From: Ailurus styani
Taxonomy: Eukaryota; Chordata; Mammalia; Carnivora; Ailuridae
NCBI GenBank assembly: GCA_002007465.1
Contig: LNAC01000108.1
Location: 3,855,170-3,919,169, forward strand
DNA length: 64,000 nucleotides
Direction: 5' to 3'
This document shows, piece after piece, positions 10,875 through 21,400 of the stretch; the stretch's first letter is position 1, and each line of letters begins with the position of its first letter. The position numbers were made by a program, and so were the translations under genes. The notes under the pieces are model-generated. The model was not told the origin of the DNA. It worked only from the letters and a program-made list of their open reading frames with translations, and searched no databases.

Positions 10875-11363
10875 CAGCTCTAGGATTCCCTGTAAGAAAG
10901 GAGTCTTGTTATTGTTAGCTGAAGTTTACTACTGTTTTACTTTGTTTAACGGAGAACTTCTGGAGAGGTTCCTAAAACTACTGACATGAACCTACATACC
11001 TCTTTATTAAGGTTATATAAAAGTTATAACCAAAGTCAGTGATTTTAAAATCTCTTTTATACACAAAAGAAAATGAATGTGTTTCCTTTGGTAATTCAGT
11101 AGGCTACAGCGTTTAATGAAATCAGAGGAAACAGATCTGGCTTTTGCTATAAGAATTTAGATCTGTTTTTTAATCCATGTTTAAATGTCTAAATTCTGTT
11201 GGCTTTCTGGCAGTTGTTGAGCACTTTCAGAAATCAGAAATTTCAGTAATATTTATGAATATTCATAAATTCTTAATTATCTATGAAAATTGCATATATT
11301 TTTATCATCTTAAAGTGAACTCCAGTTAGCTAAGTAAAACTTAAATTAAAAAAAACAGAACTT

Positions 11364-11559
11364 TGGGGCACCTGGGTGGCTCATTGGGTTAAAGCCTCTG
11401 CCTTCGGCTCAGATCATGATCTCAGAGTCCTGGGATGGAGCCCCATGTGGGCTGCCTGCTCAGCAGGGAGCCTGCTTCCTCCTCTCTGCCTGCCTCTCTG
11501 CCTACTTGTAATCTCTCTCTGTGTCAAATAAATAAATAAAATCTTAAAAAAAAAAAAAG
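11364..11559 (+). repeat. CAN-SINE
   Basis: Full-length copy with head ggggcacctgggtggctc. TSD acagaactt at 11355-11363 and 11560-11568. Confidence 0.95.
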
Positions 11560-11984
11560 ACAGAACTTCAAGATAAATACAAATAAAAAAAGAACTCCAA
11601 AAATTCTCAACTATTTTTGTACCAGCAGAATGTTTTTAGATAGTTCTTGAAATAAACAGATGGTGGTGGTATTATAGATATTTTCATTGTAACAGTATTT
11701 GACCTATTTAAGACACATAGCTTGCTTTTGTGGAAGGAACAGTGAGGCAAGTTATAATTTAGATGCTTGGATTATCAAACAGTACATTCCGTATTAAGGT
11801 AGAGATCCTAATGTATCTAAGAGGAAATATATCCTACAGGAAAGATAAAAAGAGGAGTGTTTTCATAACTTTCATTTAAAATATCAATGCGTGTACTATA
11901 TCCCTTATATAAAGGGAAATGTTACACAACTAAATACAATACTGGGATACTATAGCAAAATGATATGTTCATCACAAAAATCTT

Positions 11985-12300
11985 ATGAGGTATGTGTGTT
12001 GTTTCCCCAGTTTACAGATAAGGAAACTGAAGCACATCTAAATTATCCAAGGTTGGGGCAGCTGGGTGGCTCAGTTGGCTAAACATCCAACTCTCGAATT
12101 TGGCTCAGGTCATGATCTCAGGGTTGTAGGTTGAAGCCTCACGTCCGGCTTTGCACTGAGCACAGAGTCTGCTTGGGAGTCTCTTTCTCCCTCTCCCTTT
12201 GCCCTCCCTTCCCCCAAAATAAATGAGTAAAATCTTAAAATTACCCAAGGTCACGCAACTGGAACTGGCATTGAAAATCAGTGTGGCTTTAAAGTCAGGT
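11985..12300 (+). repeat. MIR remnant split by a CAN-SINE
   Basis: 'tttacagataaggaaactgaagc' before the SINE and 'cccaaggtcacgcaactgg' after it are adjacent parts of one MIR. Confidence 0.8.
12054..12238 (+). repeat. CAN-SINE inserted in a MIR
   Basis: Head ggggcagctgggtggctcag. Target duplication aattatccaaggt (12041-12053) against aattacccaaggt (12239-12251), one mismatch. Confidence 0.93.
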
Positions 12301-12380
12301 CCTGTTCTACTAAACTATTATTTGTCCTCTTTGGGTGCACTTAAGATTCACATTAAAGAAACATTAAGAAATCATCTGTT

Positions 12381-12579
12381 GGGGTGCCTGGGTGGCTCAG
12401 TGGGTTAAAACCTCTGCCTTCAGCTCAGGTCATGATCTCAGGGCCCTGGGATCGAGCCCCGTGTGGGCTGCCTGCTCAGTAGGGAGCCTGCTTCCTCCTC
12501 TCTGTCTGCTTGCCTCTCTGCCTATTTGTAATCTCTCTTCTATCAAATAAATAAATAAAATCTTTAGCAAAAAAAAAAA
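12381..12579 (+). repeat. CAN-SINE
   Basis: Head ggggtgcctgggtggctcag and A-tail to about 12579. Flanking aagaaatcatctgtt / aagaaatctgtt is an imperfect TSD. Confidence 0.93.
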
Positions 12580-12662
12580 AGAAATCTGTTTTCTCTTAAA
12601 AGTTTATTTAAATTAGGTATGTCAAATAGTGATAGTTTGGACTTTTTAAATAACTGATTTTA

Positions 12663-12848
12663 GGGCGCCTGGGTGGCTTAGTTGGTTAAGCGACTGCCTT
12701 CTGCTCAGGTCATGATCCTGGAGTCCGGGGATCGAGTCCCACATTGGGTTCCCAGCTCCATAGGGAGTCTGCTTCTCCCTCTGATCTTCTCCCCTCTCAT
12801 GCTCTCTCTCACTCTCTCTCAAATAAATAAATAAAATCTTTTTAAAAA
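12663..12848 (+). repeat. CAN-SINE
   Basis: Head gggcgcctgggtggcttag, with the 'ttggttaagcgactgcc' variant body. Confidence 0.92.
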
Positions 12849-12959
12849 TTACTTATTTTAAAGTCCTTATTAGTTCCTTTTCTAAAGCTTCATACAATTG
12901 AAAAGATTTATAAAAGCGTCAACCTTCTAAAATTTAGTTGTATTTCTGAGATAGAGAAA

Positions 12960-13480
12960 ATTTCTATTTAACTTTATTATGTTAATAACAATATATTCTT
13001 TGATCCAACAATCCAAATACTTTAAAGTGTAAGCAATGGTATCATTTATGTTGTTTTTAATAATCACAAATTGAAATGTCCAAAATAATTATCAATACAA
13101 GAAAGGCAGTATTGTACATAATAAATAATAGTGCATCTATAATATGGTACCACGCAACCAGTAAAAATGATAAATATATACTAATATAAAAAGACATTTG
13201 ATAGATTGTTTCAGTTTATAAAATAGAACAGTATGACCCCATAATTGTATATTTTTTATATGTAGAAATGCATACAAAAAAGCCTAGAAGGAAATTCATC
13301 AAGATATTAAATATGATCATCTCTTGGTGATGTGATTACAATTGACTTATTTTTTTTATAATTGGAGCAAAAGCATAGTATTTCCTGAAAGATGGAGCAG
13401 TAAATTATTTAGCTACAAATCTAAATTCTGAAACTTTTCCTAAATGACATGAATACAACTCTACAAAGACTCAATCCCAT
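12960..13480 (+). repeat. Old L1 3' region
   Basis: Degenerate 'aatcacaaattgaaatgtccaaa' and 'ggtaccacgcaaccagtaaaaatga' correspond to the ORF2 end/3' UTR layout of old mammalian L1s. Confidence 0.55.
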
Positions 13481-13535
13481 AGAATTAAAAGCAAAAAATA
13501 AAAACATTTCAAATAACTCTTTCTTAATTTGCTAA

Positions 13536-13720
13536 AACAGAGATTAACACAAACCTGTTTAGATAAATCTTTAGAAGCAAATCATGTTTGTTCTCTGAAG
13601 GTGTCCCTTTGCAAGTGTTGTGGGTATAGTGCAGTTCAATTCAGGGCAGTGAGTCAGCCATCGGCTAAAATCCATTTGTGCTTGTTGTTCCTGCTTCTAA
13701 AACCACTCCAATAGAACTTC
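13536..13720 (+). repeat. Unassigned repeat, copy A
   Basis: Shares about 180 bp of alignable sequence in the same orientation with 15659-15850 (acagagattaa..., ttctctgaa..tgtccctttg..., aatccattt). Family unknown. Confidence 0.4.
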
Positions 13721-13752
13721 TGCAACAAGGTTGAAACAGACTCTCTCTGCAC

Positions 13753-13912
13753 TGTCCAATAAGGTAGCCACTAGCTACCTAGAGCCCTTGGGCACTTGCA
13801 TCATGACTTGTGTAACACAGGAACTGAGGGGGTTTTTTTATCTTATTTAATTTTAATTAAAATTTAAGAGCTGCATGTGCCTTGTGGCTACTTTATCGGA
13901 CAGGACAAATAA
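13753..13912. repeat. Non-autonomous DNA transposon remnant (MER type)
   Basis: Ends 'cactgtccaataaggtagccactagc' and 'tgtggctactttatcggacag' form imperfect terminal inverted repeats typical of a short hAT-like MER element. The subfamily is uncertain. Confidence 0.6.
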
Positions 13913-14154
13913 AGAATATTTCCAGTATTTCTAATAACACAGCAGTTTACAGGACTATAGTTATGAACCCCAAATTAAGCTGAATAGATTGTTCCTTTAT
14001 AATTCAGAGATGTCAAATTTATAACACCAGATGTTTGTATGCTTGCTTTTTTTCTACAGTAATTTTGCTCCCTGGGGAACCCAATTAGATATCTCTGTTT
14101 TGGGTAATGTGAACCATGTTTCTAGTACCAAAAACTCTTCCTGACTAAAAATAG

Positions 14155-14322
14155 TTTCTTATTTATTTATCTGAGAGAGAGAGCATGAGGGGAGGAGGGT
14201 CAGAGAGAGAAGCAAACTCCCTGCTGAGCAGGGAGCCTGATAATGGGACTCGACCCTGTGACTCCAGGATCATGACCTGAGCCAAAGGTAGTCGCTCAAC
14301 CAACTGAGCTACCCAGGCACCC
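14155..14322 (-). repeat. CAN-SINE
   Basis: Tail 'tttcttatttatttat', head 'gagctacccaggcacc'. Flanks ctaaaaatagt / ctaaaaacagt are an imperfect TSD. Confidence 0.9.
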
Positions 14323-14474
14323 CTAAAAACAGTCTCATAATTAGATGAATTCTGTTTCTCTGTCTAGTTTTCTGTTATGAACAATTAAATTTCCATTTAG
14401 GTCATTAAAGCTCTCTCTTCAGAACTAGTGACCTGATGCGTTGGTCATGACAGATGCATGTTTCTTCTCTGGGC

Positions 14475-14806
14475 TTTTTTTTTTCCTTAAGATTTTTTAT
14501 TTATTTATTTATTTTTAAAAGATTTATTTATTTCACAGAGGGAGAGAGATCACAAGGAGGCAGAGAGGCAGGCAGAGAGAGAGGGGGAAGCAGGCTCCCC
14601 GCTGAGCAGGGAGCCCGATGCGGGCCTCGATCCCAGGACCCTGAGATCATGACCTGACCCGAAAGCAGAGGCTTTAACCCACTGAGCCACCCAGGCACCC
14701 AAGATTTTTTATTTTTAAGTAATCTCTACTCCCCAACATGAGGCTTGAACTTACAACCCTGAGATCAAGAGTGGCATGCTCTACTGACTGAGCCATCCAG
14801 ACACTC
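14475..14806 (-). repeat. Older CAN-SINE split by a younger one
   Basis: Left part 14475-14502 is the tail; right part 14701-14806 is the body and head (gactgagccatccagacac). The target 'cttctctgggct' flanks both ends. Confidence 0.85.
14503..14700 (-). repeat. CAN-SINE nested in older CAN-SINE
   Basis: Full copy. Its TSD 'aagattttttattt' (14489-14502 and 14701-14714) was made from the tail of the host SINE. Confidence 0.9.
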
Positions 14807-14830
14807 CTTCTCTGGGCTCTTTGCCAATTT

Positions 14831-15031
14831 ATTTATTTATTTTTTTAAAAGATTTTATTTATTTATTTGACACAGAGAGATCAGATCACAAGTAGGCAGA
14901 GAGGCAGGCAGAGAGAGGGGGAAGCAGGCTCCCCACTGAGCAGGGAACCCAATGCGGGACTCCATCCCAGGACTCAGATCATGACCTGAGCCGAAGGCAG
15001 AGGCTTTAACCCACTGAGCCACCCAGGCACC
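14831..15031 (-). repeat. CAN-SINE
   Basis: Perfect 19-bp TSD ctgggctctttgccaattt at 14812-14830 and 15032-15050. It inserted directly at the far TSD of the preceding nested pair. Confidence 0.95.
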
Positions 15032-15159
15032 CTGGGCTCTTTGCCAATTTAACAGATACTTTTCAGATTAAATGCAACTACTTCACAGGGAAAAAATTAT
15101 ACATTTACATTCATATTTGTATATTATGTAAGTTGCATATGTGTAGTATATAAATTATA

Positions 15160-15640
15160 CATAAATTAACAAATTGAAAAACACTAAGCCTCATTAGTAG
15201 TTAGACAAATACAAATTTAAGTGAAGTATTATCTTTTAACTATCAAAATTCAGATTTTTCAGTGATTTCCAATATCTGCTTTTGGCTAAAGTATAAGGAA
15301 ACTTACTATCATCTGCTGTCAGTAAGAATATAAGTGGATGCAGCTACTTAAAAGGCAGTTTAAATCTGTCAAAATTAACAGCATTTCTTCTTCTGGATGC
15401 TTAAAATATTCATTGAGCAAACGTACTCAAAGGCATCCTGCACGTACTAGGAAGTTCACATAGCACTGTTGATAATAACACAAAATCAGCAACAATGTCC
15501 CGTAGAGGCGTGGTTAAATAACCACAGTACATCTTTATCATCCAGCAACTCAGAGAATGAAGGTCTCTGTCACATTGTAAAGCAAGTTACAGAGCAACAC
15601 GCCTAGTATAATCTTATTTATCCTGTTAAAACCTACATTT
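15160..15640 (+). repeat. Old L1 3' region
   Basis: Degenerate text with 'taaataaccacagtacatc' and 'cagagaatgaaggtctctg' follows the order seen in old L1 3' ends. Confidence 0.5.
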
Positions 15641-15658
15641 CAAATGTATACTTAATTA

Positions 15659-15850
15659 GAACAGAGATTAAACTCAGATCTTTCTTAGTTGAAGTAAATC
15701 GTTCTTAGAAGTTATACCACAGTCACCTTCATCTTGTTCTCTGAACTTGTCCCTTTGGGGGTGCAGAGCAGATTCAGTGTCGTTCAATGCAGTGAGGGAG
15801 CCAGGCATCAACTCAAATCCATTTTCCTTTCTGCTCATGCTGGATAGAAA
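15659..15850 (+). repeat. Unassigned repeat, copy B
   Basis: Diverged relative of 13536-13720, about 2.1 kb away in the same orientation. An open minus-strand frame across it has no recognisable protein content. Confidence 0.4.
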
Positions 15851-16136
15851 AAGGTCTGCGAGAACATAACCCCAGCTGTTGACAGTAGTCATCACCAGGG
15901 AAAAGAGCAGGTTTGGGGTAGGAAGGTAAAAGGGACTCTTCCATTTGTTTAAGTTCTTATTCAAATCTTTGTTTAACCAAAAACATATGCACATTCTCAT
16001 ACTCAAAAAAAACATTTTTTTAACAAATCTCACATCAGTTTTTCTCAAAATGCTGACATAATCCTTTTTGCAATAGATCTAAGTAAGTATGTACGTTCCT
16101 TTCAGAATACAGCAACATGTTTAGATAGGTGTTTGG

Positions 16137-16337
16137 TTTTTTTTTAAGATTATTTATTTATTTATTTGACAGAGAAAAAAACACAGCGAGAGAGGTAACA
16201 CAAGCAGGGGAAGCGGGAGAGGGCAAAGCAGGCTTCCCCCTGAGCAGGGAGCCCAATGTGGGGCTCAATCCCAGCACACTGTGATCATGACCCTAGCCAA
16301 AGGCAGACGCTTAATGACTGAGCCACCCAGGCACCCC
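16137..16337 (-). repeat. CAN-SINE
   Basis: Body has the 'acacagcgagagaggtaacacaagcagggg' style middle; head gagccacccaggcacccc at 16320-16337. Confidence 0.93.
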
Positions 16338-16367
16338 GACATGTTTTATTTTTAAACACCTATCTAC

Positions 16368-16576
16368 GGGCACCTGGGTGGCTCAGTGGGTTAAGCCTCT
16401 GCCTTTGGCTCAGGTCATGATCTCGGGGTCCTGGGATCGAGCCCCGCATCGGGCTCCGTGCTCAGTGGGGAGCCTGCTTCCCCCTCTCTCTCTGGCTGCT
16501 TCTCTGCCTACTTGTGATCTCTCTGTCAAATAAATAAAATATTTAAAAATAATAAATAATAATAATAAAAATAAAA
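16368..16576 (+). repeat. CAN-SINE
   Basis: Head gggcacctgggtggctcag; long AATAAT-rich tail to about 16576. It lies 30 bp from a minus-oriented copy, giving an inverted pair. Confidence 0.93.
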
Positions 16577-16649
16577 CACGTCAATGAGGAAAGAAAAAAA
16601 CTGTATTTCCTGTGTTCAGATGGCCCAAAACTACTATTTTGGAAAGGGG

Positions 16650-17012
16650 GTGACAAGGCATCTGGCTAGCTCAGTTGGTTAAGCATCTGCCTCTTGATCT
16701 TAGCTCAGGTCTTGATCTTAGGGTTGTGAGTTCAAGTCCCATGTTGGGCTCGACGCTGGGCATAGAGCCTACTTTTTTTTTCTTTTCAAAAGAGAGAGTG
16801 AGCGAGCGAGAGAGAGAGCAAGGGGTGAAGAGGGGCAGAGGGACAGGGAGAGAGAGAATCCCAAGCAGGCTTCATGCTGAGCTCCAGGAGTCCGCCCACC
16901 CCCACCCCCCAAGCTCTCAGTGGGGGAGGGCCCTGAGATCATGACCTGAGCCAAAATCAAGAGTGAGCCATTCAGGCGCCCAGATACGGAGCCTACTTTA
17001 AAAAAAAAAAAG
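16650..17012 (+). repeat. Older CAN-SINE split by an inverted one
   Basis: Left part 16650-16775 and right part 16989-17012. The sequence gagcctacttt is duplicated at 16765-16775 and 16989-16999. Confidence 0.88.
16776..16988 (-). repeat. CAN-SINE nested in opposite orientation
   Basis: GA-rich body and head 'gagccattcaggcgccc'; it inserted into the 3' end of the plus-oriented SINE. Confidence 0.88.
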
Positions 17013-17188
17013 AAGCGGCTAACAGTCTGGGTTCTATAATAAGAAAGGAGACAGGCTTCTCAGCTTTCAGACTTGACATTTTACCTTTTGTAAATAAATC
17101 CTGCCCACTGCCAGGAGAGCCAGTAGCATGTAAAGGATGAGAATCCAGAGTCCAGGTACCCAGTATGCACCAGAAAGCTAGTTCTAGG

Positions 17189-17426
17189 GGCGCCTGGGTG
17201 GCTCAGTGGGTTAAAGCCTCTGCCTTCGGCTCAGGTCATGATCTCAGGGTCCTGGGATCAAGCCCCCCATCGGGCTCTCTGCTCAGCAGGGAGCCTGCTT
17301 CCTCCTCTCTCTCTGCCTGCCTCTCTGCCTACTTTGATCTCTCTGTCTCTGTCAAAGAAATAAATAAAATCTATAAGATAAATAAATAAAAGTGCGCCAA
17401 ACACCAAGGATATCTAAAAAAAAAAA
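17189..17426 (+). repeat. CAN-SINE with extra 3' sequence inside its TSD
   Basis: Perfect TSD aaagctagttctagg at 17174-17188 and 17427-17441. The SINE and its AATAAA tail end near 17390. A further 23-bp non-SINE segment (gtgcgccaa...tatct, about 17392-17414) and a second A-run follow before the TSD closes, as expected for a read-through (3'-transduced) transcript. Confidence 0.85.
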
Positions 17427-17624
17427 AAAGCTAGTTCTAGGTTCCTTGGGATCCTAGACACACTTCTAGAATCTTAAACTGACAGTTCAGAAAATTTTCA
17501 GTCTTTTATAAGATATTTCTACCATTTATGACGCACTCACAGAAATGTTTGTTCCTATACTCCCATGACACTCTCAGCTTTCAGTGTTTGGGGAACAAAG
17601 CCTCATTAGACCAGTAGGGGAGGA

Positions 17625-17800
17625 GAGTGTGGGCTTTCGAGTCATTACCAACCTTTAAATCCTGTACCCTCTTAGACAAGTTACTATTTTTTTTAATGAG
17701 TTTCCATGTGGTCCTCTCTAGATACAGAGTAATAGCCACCTTTCTGGGTTGTTGAAAAGATTAGCAATAATATATATAAAGCAGCTCAAACAGTGATCTG
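17625..17800 (+). repeat. MIR remnant
   Basis: 'cttagacaagttactatttt' then 'tctgggttgttgaaaagattagcaataatat' are the usual MIR segments. Confidence 0.6.
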
Positions 17801-17859
17801 TCCACCCCCAACAGCAATAGAAAGTGATTATCAATAGTCTAACACAGGTGTGGAAAGTT

Positions 17860-17865
17860 TTTATT
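17860..17865 (-). terminator. Candidate RHBDL2 polyadenylation signal
   Basis: TTTATT on plus reads AATAAA on minus, about 370 bp beyond the RHBDL2 stop. A longer 3' UTR cannot be excluded. Confidence 0.35.
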
Positions 17866-18230
17866 ATCAGCACAGTACAGTATTTGTGGATTCTATCAAG
17901 CAGTCTCTACAACATATCCTCCTAGGAAAGCAAGTCTCATTTAGATACATATCATGCATACCACGTGTCTGGAAAGAGCCAATCCCTGCTTTTTCCATCC
18001 CTCCCCTTTTCTCTCTTCTTTTCCCTCCATGTTCAGAAGCCCCTTCCCTAAACCTTAACCCATTTTGTAAACAGTCTTTGCAACTGAGGACTTCGGTGGT
18101 GTTCTGACCTCTTTAAAAAATTGTTAGCATTTGCAAGGACTTCCTTGTCTCTTCATAGACTTCAGTTTTTTCTCCCTGATGGCTCTTTGCATTCCTTGGT
18201 TTATATCCTTGGTTTATATTATGAGGCAGG

Positions 18231-18410
18231 TCAGTTTGCTGGGGATAGGAAAATGTTGAAAAACACGGCAAATAAGACACAAGCAAAATAAGCTGCAATT
18301 GCTATCCAAAATCTTGGATCCTTCAGCAGAGCCTTATCAAAGCAGCTAAACACAGTGTAACCTATGGACATTCCAGCGAATCCACCTGCAACGTGGGCTG
18401 CAAAAGACAC
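18231..18410 (-). CDS. RHBDL2: RHBDL2 coding exon 7 (last)
   Basis: 180 bp: VSFAAHVAGGFAGM... to NIFLSPAN and TGA. Contains catalytic His250. Acceptor CCCAAG ends at 18411. The frame stays open 64 codons into the upstream intron, up to about 18602. Confidence 0.95.
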   Translation of the reverse strand: MSFAAHVAGGFAGMSIGYTVFSCFDKALLKDPRFWIAIAAYFACVLFAVFFNIFLSPAN

Positions 18411-21400
18411 CTTGGGAGGAAAAGGGGAGAAATGAAAATAAATGAAGAAAATGCTAATTGCATATTTCAGTTGCATTCCTCTTCCTAAATTACAAATAGC
18501 GTCAGAGTCAAACGAGAGTCTTAAAAGCCTAAAGGACAAGGAGATGACAAAAAAGAGACCCAAAACTCCCATGTGCGCAGAAAGGAGATGTTCTGAAATC
18601 ATGCAGAGCTAAAAAATCTCATTTCATCAACTCTCTGAGTGCATAGGACCAAGCCGTTGTTTCTCATTCATTCTCTGTCACCATCACATTCAGGATGGTT
18701 CTATTGAATGACAAGAGGATGTGCTACTTCACCACAAGGGATTTCTGTAGGAGCCACATCTGACCCCACATAATGGAATGTCTGAATGAAAACACGGATG
18801 ACGGAGACACACAGATATGCCAACAGAAACTACCCAATTCAAAGACTAATAACAAAACTGGAAATCTCTTGTTTTGTTTTGTTTTTATCCTGCAAATGCA
18901 TCTGGACCCAAATTTTCATTGCTGTTTTCCAATCTGCTTTGTATTCTCAATGGACAGTGAAATCCCTTCTCTCCTCTTTTGCTCCCAGTAGCCCCCACGA
19001 GAGCAGGTCCAGAGAAGTCGAGCCAGCAGTCGGGGCTCTGAGAGAGTTAAGTGAAAAGGACAACCTGAAAGTCTGATTTGCCGAGGAATCTGTTTACCTT
19101 CCAACTGGAAAATGTGGCTGCCCTAAATCACAGAACTTTTGCCCTATTTGATGACCCTTTTTAGCTCCTGATATTATAGGTAAACAAGTTCTTATTGAAA
19201 AAATAATACAGGGAACTCACCGGTGACCCGTCTGCAGGGACAAAGAACCTTCTGTAGAGAGCAAATCCCATATCCGACCCAACTAGAAAGAAAAACAAAC
19301 TGATGAAGCCCCCAGGAATGCCACAGCAATGCACCAGATGTTTTGGGTTCTCTTCCAGTAATGGTAGCAGCTAACATTTATGGAGCCTCACTCTGCCAGG
19401 TGCTATTGAAAGAGCTTTAGGAGTATCGAGTTATTAGTCCTCACAAGGACCCTATGAAAAGAGTATATCATTATCCCATTTGACAGATTTATTCATCCCA
19501 CATGTATTTAGTGGTTATCCTTTATGTGCCAGGCACTATTCTAGGTGGTAGAGAAACTGCAGTGAACAGATGCGACAGCCCTGCCTCTGCCTCCTGGAGC
19601 TGACGGTCTGGTTCCGGGAGGAACACAAATTAGTAAAACATAAAACATGCAGTACAGCAAATGGCTGTATGTGCTCCATCAAATAGACAAAACGCAGAGA
19701 GGAAGGAGGATTAGGAATGCAGGGAGTAGGGTGTGATTTTTAGTAGAGTCAGGGACAATCTCACTGAGAATATGACATTTGATGGAGATAAGAAAGCAAG
19801 AGATGCTGACATCTGAAATCAGTCTTCCAGACAGAGGGAGGAGCAAGTGCAAAGTCCCTGTGGCAGGAATGTGCCCGATGTGCTGGAGGAAGACCAGAGC
19901 AGCTACACTGGCTGGGTGGGTGGTTTTCAAAATGTGATTTCCTGCCCCTCCAAGAGCAGCAGCAACATTCACCTGGGAACTTACTAGAAATTAAACTTCT
20001 CAGGCCCACCCCAGACCTATTGAACCAGAATCCTGAAGATGATGCTTAGAAGTCTGTGTTTTAACAAGACCTCAGGTGATTCTGGACTGCAGTTAGGGAT
20101 AAATGATAGGCGAGGAGCAGGAAACAAATCACATATGGGCTTTCTGGGCCAGTGTAAGGGCTTTGACTCCAAGTGGTAAGAAACCTTTGAAAGCTTTTGA
20201 GCACATGAGTAATATGATTCAACTTATATTTTGGTTTTGGTTTTTCGGTTTTTTTTTTTTAAGATTTTATTGATTTGCTAGAGAGAGAGAAAGAGCACAA
20301 GCAGGGGGAGCAGCAGGCAGAGGGAGAAGCAGGCTCCCTCCTGAGCAAGCAGTGTGATGCAGGACTTGATCCCAGGACCCTGGGATCATGACCTGAGCCG
20401 AAGGCAGACACTTAACCGATTGAGCCACCCAGGTGTCCCTCAACTTATGTTTTTAAAAGATCATTCTGGCTGCTATATAGGAAGGGAGCAAGGACAGGAG
20501 CAGGAGACCGGCTAGATCACAGATATGGTACCAATCCAAGCGAGGAGTGATGGTGGCATCTTATCCATAAGGAAACCAAAACACAGAGGGTAAGTACTTG
20601 TCCAAGGCCACAGAGATCAGAGGCAGGGGCAGGATTCAAACCTTAAGAGGTCTGGCCATGGAGGCTCCCCTCTCACTCACCACACTAACTGCCTCTAAGT
20701 ACCATCAGAGCTCTGATGATGGGCCAAGAAAGGAGATGAGTCCACATTCTCCAATGGACCAGTGAGAGCCAGAACTCAGACCTTTGTCAAATAAGTCAGA
20801 TCCATGATGCCAAAGGAGCTTCCAGGGCTTCTTGGCCTAGAAGAACTCCACCCTCCGCGTGCCCTGTACTTGGAAACATCTCATGCAGCTGTCACATTCC
20901 ACACCATCCCCCAAATCCCTGTGCTCCACTTAGTGAGCCACCGTGTCCTTGGAGATGGAAAGACCTAGTCCTTGCCTTTGGGAAAATCGCACCAGGACTA
21001 TGTGTTGTGGCTAGTTTCCCTTTCAATACTGTATTGATTAATATTCAAGTGGCTAGACAGGAATTGAGGTCGAGGAAGTACTCAATATTAATTTAACTGT
21101 GAATGACTATTACACAACATGCTGGATAAATGGGTCTGAGTTGTATTTTCAGTCATCATTTGAATCTCCTAATCCTGTGGAAATAAATACAGAGATCAAA
21201 CTAGGAAAGTTCTTACTGGAAACAGTTACTCTGGCCTCATCGTCCACAGAAGGAGGCCTCCTTTCAGAAAGTTCTTGTAACACTTAGCATGTCCGTTCCT
21301 CCAAACTCTTTCTCTCTGGTCATGCCCTTTCTACATCTCTCTGCCCTGCTCCTCCTGCTTCCTAGGGCCATGTGCTTCTACATCTGCTGCAGTATCTACA

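Larger units (their letters stand above)
19488..20490 (+). repeat. Ancient interspersed repeat, interrupted twice
   Basis: Runs from 'tatgtgccaggcactattctagg' through 'caagtgcaaagtccctgtggcagg' and 'cttttgagcacatgagtaatatgat' to 'aaagatcattctggctgc'. It is broken by a MER5-like element (19925-20097) and a CAN-SINE (20232-20440). Same family as 3770-4270; family name uncertain. Confidence 0.6.

Noticed and set aside
15674..16048. 124-codon minus-strand open frame
   Set aside because: Overlaps an unassigned repeat and old L1 text, no recognisable domain, no splice or promoter context.
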